NCBI GenBank assembly: GCA_943735955.1
Contig: OX030970.1
Location: forward strand, 1,346,684 to 1,410,683
Reading direction: 5' to 3'
Source: Piscicola geometra
Taxonomy: Eukaryota > Annelida > Clitellata > Hirudinida > Piscicolidae
Length of the DNA: 64,000 bases
Part shown: positions 1 through 13,633 of the stretch, in pieces
Layout: each line of letters starts with the position of its first letter
Numbering within the stretch: the stretch's first letter is position 1
The notes under the pieces: model-generated
What the model saw: only the letters and a program-made list of their open reading frames with translations
Told to the model about the DNA's origin: nothing
Databases searched by the model: none
Position numbers and translations under genes: made by a program

Positions 1-2640
1 AGCACAAACATTCCACTATCAATTAGAGCTAATTACTTGGCTTTAGTTCTGCCTAAATTTTTATTAGTTTAAGTCTTCGTGTTGGAATTTTGTTGAATAA
101 AGTTAATTTTGTTTATAAAATACTTAAATAATCTTAAAGATTGCAAAAATGTATTTTAATGAGCCATTTTAATTCTCATCAGTTAATTAAGCGTTGATAA
201 CATTTTCTATAATGTTTGAGAAAACTTCTCTTTTGATATTTTTTTCAAGCTATAAAAACTAATTTAACGATAAAATGATAGGTCTTTTTTTCATAGGATT
301 AAAGACAATTTTGTCAAACATTTTGTTTAAAGCTACGACACCATTTTTTCAGTCTGTTGCAACAATATAGAACGAAATAAAAATTAAAGTATTAATTAGA
401 TTCTTATAAAACAATTTCAGCCCAGTTTAATATTTTATATAAAACTCATTAAAAATCCAAAACTCAGAAACTTTATAAAGGCTTAATTATCTCATTAAAT
501 TGCATTAAACTCCAATTATTTTAAAAATCTCTTTATAATTATTTCGTTCAATGATGATTTCTCAGTGCATTTTTCAGATAAGTTCCCTCTTATACTACAC
601 CCAAATACCGTTATTTTCTAGAAATTAATAATTTAAACGCATTTTCTGGTGCATTATGAATTATTTTATTGATTAGGAATAAATAATAATAATACATATT
701 TAGTTTATTTGTAAAAAATTAGATTAACAGTATTTAAAAAAATGTATTAAACATTATTGTTTTAATGCAATCAAGAGCATAAGTAGATGAAAGTAAACTA
801 TCTCAAAGTTCTAAGTATTGATTAATTTCGTTTTAAATGCTTTAATTATCGAGCCTCCACTAGCATTTGCATGATATGAAATGCCTAGAAACTTATTAAA
901 TAGAACCGTGATCTATTTAATATTTATATAATCAGGTAACTTCCAAATTACCTAAAACAGTAAGGAGACTCTACATTAAAAAAGTGATATTTTAATTAAT
1001 TGATTAATTTGTTAATAATTAAATAAATTATTTTCAAAAAACTCACTTTCATGCGGAAAACAGGGATAGATGGATAGATAGTTGAGTGGATAAGAAAAAG
1101 GATGAACAAATGGATGAATGAAGGATGATGGAAGGTTTTCAATGCGTTAGTTTTTTTGTTTTTTGAACCACCAAAACAGTTTTTAAGTCTTTATGATATC
1201 ACCTTCATTCTTCCTCTTACAAATACCATTGTCGAGACTTTTAAATGAATTAATGAGAGATATGATCAAATTCGAAACTTGAATGATAGAAGTTTTTTGG
1301 GTAAGTCTTTAGTTGTTGAAGTTTTTTTGGAAGCAGAAAAAAACAAGGAAGATCGGGTATCGTTTACAAAGACCCGATCTAAAGTGGAAACAAAACTTGT
1401 AATACTTGGTAATACTGAAGGTTTTAATCACAGGATCAACTCATTGATCCGTTGACTTTCTAAAGACAGCAGATGATGGAAAAGTAGTTTTAATCAGAAC
1501 AAAATCTTTGAAAATCCAACCGTATATCTAACAATCTAAAAAAATCCACGAAAAAACACTCTCGTAATACTGTTTGAAAAACGTTCGTAACAAAAACTAA
1601 TTAACAATTAATAACATTTAATTAATTAATTACTCGAAATTAATTATTTTAATTGGTCTCATTAGAACGGCTGAATCTCTGCAGAGACAAAAGACTTTTA
1701 CTCCCCTAAGATTCTCGCCTGCAATTATAAGGGCATTTATATACATACATATGTGCCGATCACAAGATGTATGTGTGCATGTATGGGAAAATACAATCAA
1801 TCGCACATATATTAGTATCATTATAACATATTTATATATGTCGTTTTGCTTTTCATAAAAATGATCAGATATTTAGCGAATACTAAATGCGTATGAAAGA
1901 ATGTCTTGCAAAACGGTTATTTTTTGTATTTAATACTAATTTTTAAATTAATTTTTTTATTTATACATGGTTTATTTGTATATGTATACTAGAGCTGGTA
2001 ACCGTCCAGAAACTTAGGGTCTGGTTATCTTTAAATCGGGTTCACGTTTCCTTTCTTCATTTCTGTGTATGTTCATGAGTTTTTATGAATGTTTTTCTGT
2101 GTGTATGTTTTTATGTAAAATAAAAAAAAAATCGAAGTCTGATACGTTGATTGTTTCGTATGGATTATAGCATGCGAGGCTGTGATTGGAGGCTTGATGA
2201 TGTTGTGAGCTACATAAATTAGTTGAAAAAGATTTTTCGTTTTTTTGTGATTAAATTTGTTGCTTGTGTGGCGAAATTTTTAAAGTTGTCGAGGGATGAT
2301 GACACTACGAAAAAAAAAGTATAAATTTAAAAAAAATATAATTTTACAATTATAGAAATAAAAAAATATTATTTTTAAAAGAAATATTTTTTTCTCTAAA
2401 TGCGTAGATAAACAGAGACTCGGAGTATGAATAGACGGATGTCAAGGGTGGTGTGGTGCGACTTAAGATAGAGACGAATAGACAATAGAGTTTGAATTAA
2501 GGAAAAAACAGGATTTAAAAAAATATTTATGGAAAAAATGGATAGGAAAATGAAGAAATTATAAAAATATGGATTGAAAGTTTGGTTGAGAAAGAGCATA
2601 TATTCTTCTATATCTTCTTCACAAACACTGAAACGTTTCA
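1..2640. other. AT-rich non-coding DNA
   Basis: No ORF with protein-like composition and no spliced exon chain was found on either strand. The sequence is mostly A/T with short homopolymer runs. Two stretches of higher complexity stand out: 836-890 (listed separately) and 1640-1745, where the base mix is more even before an ATAC/TATG-rich tail. Confidence 0.7.
836..890. promoter_or_regulatory. Candidate regulatory island with POU octamer
   Basis: A short block of even composition in AT-rich DNA holds GAGCCTCCA followed five bases later by ATTTGCAT, the reverse complement of the POU octamer ATGCAAAT. The same pair of words recurs at 6432-6452. The regulatory role is inferred only. Confidence 0.25.
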
Positions 2641-2713
2641 CCACACCACCACCACCACCACCACCACCACCACCACCACCACTACCATCAACAACATCAT
2701 CATCATCATCATT

Positions 2714-2745
<32 letters not shown>

Positions 2746-2776
2746 AATCATCATCATCATAATCATCATTATCATC
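2641..2776. repeat. Compound trinucleotide array (CCA)n-(ATC)n
   Basis: A (CCA)n run (about 2644-2681) passes through a short CAACAAC link into (ATC)n with a few ATTATC/ATAATC interruptions. The open frames through it (poly-Thr, poly-Ile) are products of the repeat. Confidence 0.9.
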
Positions 2777-3300
2777 CCAATTTCATTTTTCTTATCGTCT
2801 TCGCCATCTCTATTGCTGAAATCCTTGTGATTTTAATTATACTTTTAGTATTGCCATTAAAAATTAATTATTCCGATAACAGTGCAATTTATCCGAGATT
2901 TTCTTTGTGTTTTTAAAAGCTTGTAAAAGTTTGTTTTTCAAATACAATTAGTTTTTTTAAAGGATATATATATATTTAGAATTATTATGAAAATAATTAA
3001 TTATTTATTTATTAATTTAAATTAAAGCTATTTTTAAAGGATAAACTTTTTAATGCGGAAATTACATGTTTTCAAATAATAAAAACAATTTTTTTCCCAA
3101 TTTTTGTATTCATTATGTGTTTTTCGACAACAACCCATTTAATCACAGCTTAAAATTAAGTATTGTCCCAATTAACTTTTCATCAACCCATTTATTCATG
3201 CATCAATCTGTTAACCTCCCCATCTGCCCATTCCCTAATTCACCAAACCTATCCTGTTTTCTCAATTCATAGAATTTCTCTTTTATCCATTCACTCACAA
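2777..3300. other. AT-rich non-coding DNA
   Basis: A/T-rich with short homopolymers, then C/A/T-rich sequence leading into the degenerate ATCC tract. No gene seen. Confidence 0.65.
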
Positions 3301-3560
3301 GCGACTTTCTTCTCGTCCATCCATCCAATAATCCACCCACTTACCCAACTTAACCATCCACCCATCCTATCACTAACCAACCATTCATCTACACACCCAA
3401 TCATCCACCCACTCACCCATTTATCCACCTACCCACACAACCATTTATCCACCCATTCATCCAACCATCCATTCATCCACCCACTCATCCATTCATCCAC
3501 CCATTTATCCACACACCCTCTGGCTCGCCATTCAACCTCCCATTCACATCCAACTTTTCA
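3301..3560. repeat. Degenerate (ATCC)n / (CACCCA)n tract
   Basis: Imperfect repeats of CATCCA, CACCCA and CATTCATC extend for about 260 bp. A 133-codon Ser/His/Pro-rich open frame crosses the tract but has repeat composition, so it is not called as a gene. Confidence 0.75.
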
Positions 3561-3595
3561 TTAATCACTTTCTTATTCATCCGCCCACCCCTCTA

Positions 3596-3712
3596 ATTTG
3601 AATGCTGTCATGCTAATCTGCTCGACCTGTTCACGACCTGAAACACACCAGAGCGTCAGCCATTGACACCAGAGCCTTTCTCTACAACTCCAGTAAAAGC
3701 TTCTAGTAATTA
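3596..3712. other. Unique higher-complexity island
   Basis: About 115 bp of non-repetitive sequence of roughly even base composition lies between a degenerate repeat and AT-rich DNA. It has no open frame of note. It could be a conserved non-coding element or a small untranslated exon; nothing in the sequence decides this. Confidence 0.3.
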
Positions 3713-6100
3713 ATTAAATTTATTTATTAATTGTTAATCATCAAATAATATTTATTATTTGGATTTTTTAAAGTTTCAATTGACTAATTGAAAAGTTATA
3801 TTAAAGTTTTATGATTTGAATTAAATTACCGTTAAACTTAGTAATATTTAAAACAAAGTACTTTTTGCACCTAGTGACATTTTGAACTTAATTATTTATC
3901 TTAACAACACATTTGTATTCAATATTTGATTCATTTTCAGAAATATTAAAAATTCGACTCATCAAAAATAAAAAATTAATTAGATTTGAAATAATTTGGA
4001 TCTCAAAATGGAAATATTATTTAAATATTTTATTTTAAAAACAGTTCTGTGATTAAATTTTTCTAGTGGCAATAACTTTTTTATTAATTCGAATTAAATT
4101 TTGGTTTTTAAAAATAAAAAAACTGCATTACAAGAATTGTTAAAGTTTAAAATTAGAATGAAAAGTGAATTTCCAAGCAAAAACTAGTCAATTAGTTATA
4201 TTTTCCCATCAATCAACCATACTATTTTGTTTTTATGAAAACTTCCGACTTACTCGTCTTTAAAACTTTATTTTTTCTGTTTTTATTAATTTGATATTTT
4301 AAATTCTATTTGTGTAATATAAATTTATTTCCAGTTTTTTTTAAAATTCTATTTGTATAAAATAAATTTTGTTTCCAGTTTAATTTTAAACTTATTTATT
4401 TTCTTTCCATCTTTCTATTATTTTTTAACTTTTTCATTCTATTTTTATATTTTTCACTTTTTCATTTTTTTCATATTTTTATTGATCCATTTTCAATCTT
4501 TTAACTCCTCTTCCATCTAGCATCTCAACCATTCTTTCTCATTCGTTTCTCGACCATCCATTCAGAGCGGCTCCTGGCATTATCTTATAATTTCATCTAT
4601 AATAAAATTCTATCTAATAACACTCCACTAGAAAATTTGCATACCCACGCACACATATTTACACACACGCACAAGCCCGTACACACACACACGTACAAAA
4701 CTATGAATACAATAAACTCTTTATTAATATAAAAAAATAAAATAATTTAAATATTTCTGAAAAAAGCTCGAAAAAGAAAAACACTTTAAAAAAACCTTCA
4801 AATATGAACACACTTACCAAAAAAAATAAGAAAAATTACAAACATACACATACGTACATACAGACAAACACACAATAGAACTCAGGGGTACAGGCAAGCG
4901 GACAAATACCTTGGGAATAGAGCGTCTTTGATGGTATTAAATAAAACTTGTATTCTTCTGAACTCGAATACCCAATTAAATAAGTATTCTGAAAAATACC
5001 GCAATAAATAGCTCAAAGAAAAATAAGGGAGAATCATGCAAAACCAAAATTGAAGATACAATTTAGGGAAAGATGGCTATACAAAATACATAAAATGGCG
5101 AGAATAAATACAAAATTGATAATGAAAAATAAATGAAAATACAAAGAGCATATATATTGAGAAGAAAAAGTGAAAAATTATAGAAAGTACATACAACAAC
5201 ATAAAGCACTAAAAGAATACAAAGTTTATTAACGACTCTGTTAGATCATTGATTTTTAAGTTTATGAGCTAGACTCAAGACATAAAAAAGAAAGTTTCGA
5301 ATAAATTTAAATGCTAATAAATATACATTTTATACAATGAATATAAAAACAAATAGAATGTATTTTGGGGAAAAAAATAGGTGATCAAAAATCAAAAATG
5401 ATTTTTTGCAATGGATAATAGCATCAGAAGGCGAGTGCCGCTAGAGAAGTGATTAGAAGGATCAAGAAAACGTTAAAGTTTCTCAGAGCTTGCAATCTCT
5501 GTGGATTTGTGGATGTGTGGATTGTTTTTTTAGTTTAGAATTTTGCTTTAAAAATAATTTTTTGTGGTTTTTGAAATTTATATATAGATTTTTTTGTTGA
5601 TTTTTTTTATTATTAGAAAATTTGCGTTTAAAAAATAACTAATTTAGAAAAACAATGTATTTAAAAGATGAAGTGAAGATTTGTAAGAAATGAAAATAGA
5701 AAAACGTCTTATAGAAACCTTTAAGTTTTTTAAATTAATTTTTTCATTGGATTTTGTTTCCAAACTAAAACATAAAATAATATCTTAATGTTTTGAATTT
5801 ATATAAATACTATTTCAAGATCAAAATCGTATAAATTGCTAATTTTTTATGCTTTGTGAATTAAAAAAAACTGAAGTGCAAGTTTTTTCCACTACAAGTG
5901 AATAAGTAAAGAAATAAAAAATTACAAATAAAAAAAATTCAATAAAAACTGAAAAAAATTTAGAATAAAAGAAGATTTTACATTTATTTAATAATAAATT
6001 GAGCTTCAAAATTGTAAAAATAAGAAAATAAAAATAAAATAATGGGAAAATGATGAAGAAAGTAGGTGAAGCCTTTACATTTTTGAGATGGGATGAATAT
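3713..6100. other. AT-rich non-coding DNA
   Basis: Long A/T-rich stretch with poly-A and poly-T runs. It includes a minor CA-rich patch near 4630-4700 and a slightly less AT-rich patch near 5420-5520. No gene, RNA gene or repeat family was recognised. Confidence 0.65.
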
Positions 6101-6490
6101 TCAACAATGATTATTCAGGTCAGTGCGACCTAAATATTGATTTCTGTGCAACAAATCGCCACGACGCCTGTCATAATGAGGGATGACGAGAGGTAATACG
6201 TCTGTTTGTGCAAGAGAGGGGAGTTGCATGGAAGAAGGGGGGAATATAACATTTGATTTTCCATTAAAAACTAGTTGGTTTATGGAAATGAGAAAATTAA
6301 TTTTTATATGATAACTGGCTGGTGTATGTAGGCTACATTGTAGGCTGGAATAGGGGTTTAGGAACAGAAAATGGATCATTTTTAGGATCGTTGAAAAGAT
6401 TCAAAAATGCATAGAATAAGATTTAGTGATGGAGCCTCCAGGAGATGCAAATATGAACTGGAAGTCTACTTAACTTATTATGCAAATAGG
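6101..6490. promoter_or_regulatory. Candidate regulatory island with two POU octamers
   Basis: Roughly 390 bp of higher complexity. ATGCAAAT occurs at 6445-6452 and again at 6480-6487; the first is preceded by GAGCCTCCA at 6432-6440. POU-domain proteins bind this octamer. A 92-codon minus-strand open frame overlaps, but it lacks protein-like composition. Confidence 0.3.
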
Positions 6491-6857
6491 TCGGTTTTTG
6501 GAGAAAATTAATTATTCATAATTTAGAAAAAACTTCTAAACTGGATTTTTTTAATTTTAAAGATACATAAATAGGTTATGTGTGTTTACGCAAGTAATAA
6601 AAAATAGAAAATTCTAATTTTATTTTAAGATTATTAAAAATTAGAAAAGTTTTCAAATATCTGTAATAGAAGTAGCAAATGGAAAATAATAAAAAAATAC
6701 GTATATAAAAGTAGGATTGATAAAAGTATCAAAAACACTTTGTAAATTTTTTATCATTTTGAAATAATAAAATAAAAACACAAAAAGATTGTGTGATAAA
6801 ACGAGAGAAGTTTTTCCAGCAGTGCAAACACCAACAATGGCCGCTAACTTTTTAACA

Positions 6858-6988
6858 AAATGGATGGATGAGAAGATGGATGAGAAGATGGATGAATGGA
6901 TGAAATAATTTATGGATGGATGAATTTATGGATGGATGAATTTATGGATGGATGAATTTATGGATGGATGAATGGATGTGAAGATAGA
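6858..6988. repeat. (ATGG)n-type array with 16-bp higher unit
   Basis: Begins as GATGGATGAGAA units and becomes about four copies of a 16-bp unit, ATGGATGGATGAATTT, from about 6900. Confidence 0.8.
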
Positions 6989-7083
6989 CGAAGGGATAGT
7001 GTGATGATGAAATACCAAAGTTTTAAATCTTTGGATTTTTAGCTTTCAAAATATTTATACGACATCACAAATCTTTGTTTCTA

Positions 7084-7395
<312 letters not shown>

Positions 7396-8340
7396 GCTCA
7401 CCAATCACCCGCAAAATTTCTCATAAAAAAGTTCACCTTTCAACATCCAATTACTCCGTCCTTCCTAGCTGACCATGCTTTGAAAGAAAATTACTTTCAA
7501 AATATGCTATAATTAATATTTTAAATTATAAATATGGTAATAATTATGATGATGATGATGATGATGTGGATGATAAAATGATCATATAAGTGGGGAACTA
7601 TCAGTTTTTTGGTTATCATAAATATTCAAGATTATACAAACATAAAAAAATAATTCAAACTAATTACTTTTAAATACATTTTCAGGAATTTCTCTTATTT
7701 GCTGCTGCTATGAAATAATTTTGCTTTATAAGTCTATAAAAAGCAAATGAAAAGGTCCCTAATTGGTTTATTTTCTACAAATTGGTTTAAAGACGGGTTC
7801 TGTGAGTTTTTAGCAGTCTTCAATTAAGAGTTTTTTGGTTGCTTTTATATTTGTAAAATGAATTTCAAACATTTAATTTATAAGTTATTTTATTCGTTCT
7901 TTATTCTTTTAATATTTTGCTTATCTATTTTATCTGCACAATTAATGACGAATTCATTCATCTTCTTCCCATTAAAACCCTTATCTAATCACCCATCTAT
8001 TCATTCATCTGACCATTCGTTCATTAATCCATTTCCCATTCACTGATCCAATTTCTCATCAATTCACTTCTCAATATAACCTTTCAAATCATTTTTTCTC
8101 ATTAAAAAGTTGATTTTTCGTCTAATCTAATAAGTAAACAATTTTCAAAATGACTTGAAAAGTTTATTTCTAATTTGCATTTAAAAATCAAAATTTCTTT
8201 ATTTTTGTTGGACAAAATAAGTTTTCATAAAAAGTAAAGCTTAAAATCTCATAAAATTCGCAAATTTGAAGACCTAAAAGACGTCTTTATCTCATGCTCC
8301 ATCTCTTTCCCCATTTACAACTTATTTTTATTTTTCTATT
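7396..8340. other. AT-rich non-coding DNA
   Basis: A/T-rich with a short (GAT)n run at about 7548-7566. A 62-codon hydrophobic frame at 7858-8046 is low-complexity Phe/Ile/Leu, as expected from T-rich DNA. Nothing else was seen. Confidence 0.6.
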
Positions 8341-8342
8341 TT

Positions 8343-8584
8343 AACACACACCTAAAAACACATACACTGACTCTCAAACACACACACACAGATATTCACT
8401 AATACACACGCACACACACACACACACACATACACACACAAACACAGACACCCAAAAACACACATAAATAAGATATGATGTAATATTGCTCCCTCACCGA
8501 CCCACACTAACTCGCGCTGTCCTGCAGACGAGAACAAATGCGAAAGATTTGTGTGTGTGTGTGCGTGTGTGTGTGCGTGTGTAT

Positions 8585-8671
<87 letters not shown>

Positions 8672-8712
8672 TGTGTGTGTGTGCGTGTGTGAGTGTGTGT
8701 GTGAATGTATGT
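8343..8712. repeat. Inverted microsatellite pair: (CA)n, 85-bp spacer, (TG)n
   Basis: A CA-rich arm (to about 8462) and a TG arm (8549-8712, with GCGT and GAGT interruptions) are reverse complements flanking a unique spacer at about 8464-8548. Such a pair could fold as a hairpin in DNA or in any transcript. Confidence 0.85.
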
Positions 8713-10190
8713 GTAACTGCAAGTGTAAATGAACGTATGGTCAAATACTTAAATGTACGTGGACAAACAGTATTGGCAGTGTCACTCTAGAATTGATTTT
8801 CACACATGTTGAATATGATGCATGGTGGTGGTGGTTTTGAACGCCACGAGGAAGCATTGAATTTGCAGTTGATTAAAGTGAGAGTGGACACATGGTGTTC
8901 TCAATGTAGTAGGAATGGGTTGGAGAAAGAAAAATTAGTGTGATGGAGATGGAGTAAGTGGAAAGGAAACAATTGGCGGGAAAAAGTGGTATCTGCTATG
9001 TAGTCCTCAACTCAAGTTTTAAAATATTAAAATATAAATGTGAGAAAATAAAAATGAATTTTTTACTAAACGTGTTATATGCATAAAACTAATAAAACCA
9101 ATTTAAAAAATTGGAATCGGTTTTTTGATAATTGTCTTACGGTGTTCATGCCGTGGAAGTGATAGATCTTCATAATTAGAAAATTGGTTTCAAAATATGA
9201 AAATGATTCTATTTAAAAAATATTTTTCTGTTTAGAAAAATTTGATTTTTTTATTTATCAGAAAAAACCTTTTTTAAACTTTCTAATTAGTTGATAATAG
9301 TTACTATCTAGTATAAACTAGATGAAAAAAGTATTATTAGATTTAAAAAAATTGTTTATAGGAATATTTTATTACTATTTATCATTGTGATTATGATTTT
9401 AATAAGATCGCCAAATTGTGTGCATTGATTTATAGCTGTGGTATGTACTGAATATAATTTTAAAATAATTAAAAATAATGGTTCTCCTTTTTTAATTTTA
9501 ATAAAGACTCTATAAGAATTTTTTATATAAAATTTTTTTTAAGGTTCCAGAAGGTCGAAGGGAATAAATGATGCTAAAAAACATATATTAAATCGAACCT
9601 TGAAAAAATTATTTATCTTATATTTAAAAAAATCCTATTCATAATTATAAAAAGTAATTATTAAATGAAAATATTTATAGAAGAATACGCGCTTGATTAA
9701 AACATGGAAGCAATTCTGTAATGGTTTGCATTGTGTGCTGGACAAGCCTCGTGCTCTCCATCCCATTCTTCATTTCTTCCCCATTTCAACTTTTTTAAAA
9801 TCTTTTTTTAATTTTGAAATTTAATTCGTTTTTTTTTATTTAAAAATAATTTTGCACATTTTTATAAAAATACTAATTTTAAACTCCCATTTTTAATCGA
9901 ATATTACAATATGAATTTTTGCTTCTAAATTAACTTGATATAAAATGTAAATGATCCATTTAAAAAATATATTAAAAAAATAGAATTCAATTTTTCGTTC
10001 TCACCACCCAAGTTCTTTTCCATATACTTGGTTTTTCCACTGTCACCCCCTTTTTCTCATCTTTGTATCCTCTGTCTCACCCCCTTTTCTCCATCACTCC
10101 TTTTTTCCTCCTTCATCATAATTTACGAAGCTTCATACAAGAGTTTCCAATGCTTTGTACTTACTCATTTAAGGTCTGTGGGCGTTTGTA
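8713..10190. other. AT-rich non-coding DNA
   Basis: The first 300 bp are less AT-rich (GGTGGTGGT patch at about 8824). The rest is A/T-rich. No gene seen on either strand. Confidence 0.65.
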
Positions 10191-10191
10191 A

Positions 10192-10482
<291 letters not shown>

Positions 10483-10545
10483 CGAACTGTTGCACAGTTA
10501 TGAAGGACATAGCTCTATTGGTCATTTGATTAAGCGGAGAACAAA

Positions 10546-11004
10546 GAAGATGCTTATGATGATGATGCTGGTGATGATAATAACGATGGTGATGATGATG
10601 GTGATGATGATGGTGATGATAATAAGGATGGTGATGATGATGGTGATGATGGTGATGATGATGTTGATGATGATGGTGATGATGATGGTGATGATAATAA
10701 CGATGGTGATGATGATGGTGATGATAATAAGGATGGTGATGATGATGGTGATGATGATGGTGATGATAATAAGGATGGTGATGATGATGGTGATGATGGT
10801 GATGATGATGTTGATGATGATGGTGATGATGATGGTGATGATAATAACGATGGTGATGATGATGGTGATGATAATAAGGATGGTGATGATGATGGTGATG
10901 ATGATGGTGATGATAATAAGGATGGTGATGATGATGGTGATGATGGTGATGATGATGTTGATGATGATGGTGATGATGATGGTGATGATGATGGTGATGA
11001 TGAC
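10546..11004 (+). repeat. (GAT)n-derived higher-order repeat, 147-bp period
   Basis: GATGATGGT-type trinucleotides are organised in a higher-order unit. The word AAGGATGGTG recurs at 10624, 10771 and 10918, exactly 147 bp apart. The variant ATAATAAGGATGG followed by a second spacing also repeats at 147 bp. About 2.5 to 3 units are present, so the array grew by duplication of a long block, not only by trinucleotide slippage. Confidence 0.9.
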
Positions 11005-11575
11005 TAGGAATATGATAAAATAGAAAAAAATATTTGAGAAAAGAATGTAATTAACTAGTTATAAACTAATTTTTGAAAATATTTTATTGAAATCCATTTG
11101 AAAACTTCACATTGTGTTCGTTTGAGAAATCATGATTTCATTTCTTTCTAATTATTTTTTGTGACATTGGAAAATTAAATTCAAAGGGTTTTCTAATGAA
11201 TGTAAATACCTAAATTTTAGTTTTTGTTTTATTGACTTATGTTTGATTAAAAAAAATAAAAACTCTTTAAAAAACCAGCCTTATCACGGAAGAATTAACG
11301 GAGCTCAGAAATAAAAAAAATTCACACAAAAAAATGGAAAAACAAAATTAAGTATTAAATAAAACCAATACAAAAAATTATACCCATCAATTAAAAAATA
11401 ATTTAAAAATTATACGCATTATACAGTAAAACATCATTTGAAAAATTTAACTTTTAAATAAAAAAAATAAATGTTATATTAACTAAACTTTTAACTAAAG
11501 CGATTCTCGGCGGAGTGTAACTTGAAGTGCTTGCTTTGAAGCATCATTTTTGGAGTGTGGAGGGTGTGATAATTT
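11005..11575. other. AT-rich non-coding DNA
   Basis: A/T-rich. A short less AT-rich patch at about 11,500-11,560 precedes the GGAT tract. No gene seen. Confidence 0.65.
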
Positions 11576-11830
11576 ATGGATGGATTAATTATACTCTTAA
11601 ATGATTGGAGGGGGTGGATGGATGAGAATGGAGGAGTGGATGGATGAAAATGGAGGAGTGGATGGATGAGAGTGGAGGAGGGAACGGGTGGGAATGAAGT
11701 GGTGAATAAGAGTGAAATGGTGAAAAGAGGTGGGGGGTGAAGACAAGGTGGGAAGAAGAATGGATGGATGAAGTGATTGGTAGTAAAGATGGATGGACAG
11801 GATGGGGTGGGAGGAAAGGAAGTATTAATT
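11576..11830. repeat. Degenerate (GGAT)n / GGAGTGGATGGATGA tract
   Basis: About three tandem copies of a GGAGGAGTGGATGGATGA-like unit near 11,610-11,680, then looser G/A-rich sequence. Confidence 0.7.
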
Positions 11831-13075
11831 GTTGTTTTTTATTTAAGTGTGTGTTCATACAAAAGTATGTGTGAAAATACCCGTTTGTGTGTGTGTTCAT
11901 TTGTGATCATGTGTTTGTCCATTAAGTAACCGCTTCTTATTTCTTGCAGAGGTGGTTTCAAATGAATTAGCCACTCACAACCTTCAATTAATACACATCT
12001 TTACAGGCCTTTTTCTTTTATTTGTATTTTCAATACTATTTTTTAATTGTATTCTCTCACGAGCCTATTCTACTTTTTCCACCATTTTGAGAATCAATCT
12101 TTTTTTTTCTCACTATAACAGACTTTTTCTTTCCTCATACCAAAACTCACACTTTCCACTTCATTTAACCTCTCAATTACAACTACTAAACTTTTTATTC
12201 ATCCATTCCCTTTTCCTCCTAAAGTAAATCATCCATTTAACTTCACTACATTCCACACATCCTTCGAAACAATTCTACTCATTCCACAAACCTACCCGAC
12301 CACCCCTTCAAACTCCATCACCACCTACCCACCCACCTCATCACCACCTACCCACCCACCCCTCCCCAATTACAAATCCCCATCACCACTCACCCACCCA
12401 CTCTTCCCCAATTACAACACCCACTAGAATGCAATAGAGGCATCTCAAGTGTTACAAATAACGACATTTCTAGCGTCGGCATCTCTTCATTCCTTCCCTT
12501 CATCTTTTTTTCCTCCTCCAATCATTCCTCCTTCCATTCATTCTTTCATTCAATTTATTCTATAATATTATTCTTTTTTTTTATTCTTTTTTTAAAAATT
12601 TTTCTTCTCTTTCCTCCACTTAGTAAGCTAAACAAACACACCCTTGCCTAACCGATGCCGCCGCTCGCATTAAAGACATCCTTTGAAGAGTCTTTTGTAT
12701 ATTGTATTTGAATATATTGTTTATTTTTTAGGTTTGTATATTGTATTTGTATATATTGTTTCTTTTTTATGTATATATATCTATTTGTATATATTTTTTA
12801 TTTTTTAAATATATATGTATATTGGTTTAATTTGAATATTTATAGTTTTTTTCTCCATATTTTAACATACAGTTTTGCCTCACAAGTTTATTTAATTTTG
12901 TTTTTTTAAGTTTTAACATTTCTATTTGATTCAATTTTTATGTATTTTATATTTTTAGTACATATATTTTATACGTTTATATGTGTTCAAGTGAAAAAAA
13001 CACTGTTCATATTCCGTTTTTGAAATTGGGGTTGGTGTGATCAGACGTAAAGTGAACGTGAAGGTGATGTCCACA
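11831..13075. other. Non-coding, C/T-rich then AT-rich
   Basis: C/A/T-rich sequence with CACCTACCCACC repeats at about 12,300-12,420, a small unique island at about 12,425-12,485, then T-rich and TATA-rich DNA. The 91-codon frame at 11,952 is low-complexity. No gene called. Confidence 0.55.
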
Positions 13076-13356
13076 ACAACAAGATAACAACCCCCAAAAA
13101 TACAATCACAACCACATTAAAAAAAACAACAACAAATAACAACTACCAAAACACAGTCGCAACCACAACACAGCAGCAACAACAAATAACAACTACCAAA
13201 ACACAGTCACAACCACAACACAACAACGACAACAACAACAACAAATAACAACTACCAAAACACAGTCACAACCACAAAACAGCAGCAACAACAACAACAA
13301 ATAACAACTACCAAAACACAGTCACAACCACAACACAACAACGACAACAACGAGAC
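13076..13356. repeat. A/C-rich minisatellite, units about 60-75 bp
   Basis: Four to five imperfect copies of a unit containing AACAACTACCAAAACACAGT followed by CACAACCACAACAC. Copies differ in the number of internal ACA triplets. Such CAA-rich tracts recur at 54,047-54,310. Confidence 0.8.
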
Positions 13357-13459
13357 TGCTGCCTCGACACAATCTTTCATAATACAAAATAATTAAATTT
13401 AATCGTTACGCCGTCAATACCGCAGGGATTTTAAGGAAACTAAAATCTCAAATATGAGC

Positions 13460-13514
<55 letters not shown>

Positions 13515-13556
13515 TTGTGTGTGTGTTGTGTGTGTTTGTGTGTGTGTGTGTGTGTT

Positions 13557-13587
<31 letters not shown>

Positions 13588-13633
13588 TTCTGTGTGTGTG
13601 TGTGTGTATGTGTGTGTGTGTGTGTATGTGTAG
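13460..13633. repeat. (TG)n microsatellite with TTTG interruptions
   Basis: Imperfect TG with regular GTTTGT interruptions, about 170 bp. Confidence 0.9.
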
